The position numbers were made by a program, and so were the translations under genes. A stretch of DNA of 64,000 nt from Devosia sp. A16 (GTDB taxonomy: Bacteria > Pseudomonadota > Alphaproteobacteria > Rhizobiales > Devosiaceae): positions 3,139,501 through 3,203,500 of the forward strand of contig NZ_CP012945.1 in assembly GCF_001402915.1 (NCBI RefSeq), written 5' to 3'. The stretch's first letter is position 1. The number at the start of each line of letters is the position of its first letter. The notes beneath the pieces were generated by a model that worked only from the letters and a program-made list of their open reading frames with translations, ran no database searches and was not told the DNA's origin. Positions 62,401 to 64,000 of the stretch are shown in pieces.

Positions 62401-62415
62401 TGAGTCTGGTTATCA
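62401..62415. promoter_or_regulatory. Candidate iron-responsive (RirA-type) operator, hemP promoter
   Basis: TGAGTCTGGTTATCA has the TGA-N9-TCA form, extended to ATGA-N9-TCAT. About 62 bp upstream of hemP. Confidence 0.55.
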
Positions 62416-62494
62416 TAATTTATGTGGCACGCAAGAGCCACAATGTCGCCGGGTGAGGAAGGGGTGAGGAGTAGGGATCAAACCAGCGCCGAGG

Positions 62495-62523
62495 AAGGCG
62501 CCCCCTCGCCCCTCTGGGGAGAG
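62495..62523. repeat. Left fragment of a type 3 repeat, cut by the insertion sequence
   Basis: GCGCCCCCTCGCCCCTCTGG followed by GGAGAG matches the left hairpin of the intact copy at 25340; the remaining part of the repeat resumes at 63693. Confidence 0.65.
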
Positions 62524-62538
62524 CATCTGTGTTTGCGG

Positions 62539-63692
<1,154 letters not shown>

Positions 63693-63831
63693 GGTAGAGG
63701 AGCTAGGACCGAAGGTCCGTAGCGGAACTGGGTGAGGGGTTCAGCTTCTCAGCGAGCGCGCGTTGCACCGCTTCACCCCTCATCCGGCGCTTCGCGCCAC
63801 CTTCTCCCCTGGGGGGAGAAGGGACAAGGCT
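63693..63831. repeat. Right part of a type 3 repeat, cut by the insertion sequence
   Basis: GGAGCTAGGACCGAAGGTC, AGCGGAACTGGGTGAGGGG, TTCAGCTTCTCAGCGAGCGC and CTTCTCCCCTGGGGGGAGAAG follow the same order as the copy at 25340. Together with the IS end it fills the 322-bp gap before the last gene. Confidence 0.75.
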
Positions 63832-63865
63832 GGCTGCGCCACCCACCGGAAGGGCGCGCGCTCGC

Positions 63866-64000
63866 CTAAGCGATCCGCCCGAACCACAGCATCGACAGCC
63901 CGGCGGCGGCCATCGCCAGCAAGGCGCCGACCCCGGCGTAGATGAAGGCGATTTCGGTCAGCTTCTTCTCGCTGACCAGCCGGGTGGAGAGCGAGTCGTA
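63866..64000 (-). CDS. C-terminal end of an unidentified membrane protein
   Basis: Only the last 44 residues are in the window. They contain a charged stretch (RLVSEKKLTE) followed by one hydrophobic helix (IAFIYAGVGALLAMAAAGLS) and end GRIA. Family not recognised. Stop TAG at 63866-63868. Confidence 0.5.
   Translation of the reverse strand, partial: YDSLSTRLVSEKKLTEIAFIYAGVGALLAMAAAGLSMLWFGRIA

Overview
The window looks like a chromosome segment of a high-GC alphaproteobacterium of the order Hyphomicrobiales. A Devosia-like soil or plant-associated organism is my best guess. The reasons are the uniformly high GC content, ribose-, glycerol-3-phosphate- and mannoside-type ABC importers in number, an IalB-family protein, iron-box motifs of the rhizobial TGA-N9-TCA type, and families of GC-rich palindromic repeats at gene ends. 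I see no rRNA, tRNA, CRISPR array or phage genes.

Region 1 (1-28.3 kb) takes up and degrades sugars and sugar acids. It opens with a glucarate-dehydratase-like gene (cut by the left edge), divergent from a lactonase and two tandem GH38/DUF5054-type glycosidases. Next come an aldose-epimerase-like protein and an FCD-type GntR regulator, which is divergent from an operon holding a family 1 sugar importer (binding protein and two permeases), a DapA-family aldolase, an enolase-superfamily dehydratase and a GMC oxidoreductase. A divergent pair follows: a second family 1 importer with a true GH38 alpha-mannosidase, and its LacI-type regulator, with two perfect 16-bp palindromes between them. An alpha/beta hydrolase, an orphan PhnM-like hydrolase and a NIPSNAP protein close this part.

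Region 2 (28.3-53 kb) appears to be one co-regulated catabolic network. It contains two ribose-type ABC importers, an SMP-30-type lactonase, a UTRA-type GntR regulator, and an unusual 2-oxoacid dehydrogenase operon (an E1 alpha-beta protein fused to a lipoyl domain, a D-2-hydroxyacid dehydrogenase, and an E2-like protein without its catalytic motif). It also contains an HpcH/HpaI aldolase, two enolase-superfamily dehydratases, three SDR-type proteins, a split transketolase, a gluconate-repressor-like LacI regulator and an aldose epimerase. Two operator motifs tie these together: TGGTACCGGTACCA-like (four sites) and TTATAATAGCATAA-like (five sites). Both transporter promoters carry both motifs.

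Region 3 (53-62.4 kb) is an iron/heme uptake locus. From its promoter end it reads hemP, a small exported protein, exbB, exbD, tonB, a HugZ-type protein and an IalB protein, then a TonB-dependent heme receptor, an SbmA/BacA-like ABC exporter-fold protein and a short HemS-like protein. TGA-N9-TCA boxes precede hemP and the receptor. The usual periplasmic heme importer HmuTUV is absent.

Region 4 (62.5-64 kb) holds an IS110-family element that has split a copy of a dispersed palindromic repeat, followed by the end of an unidentified membrane protein.
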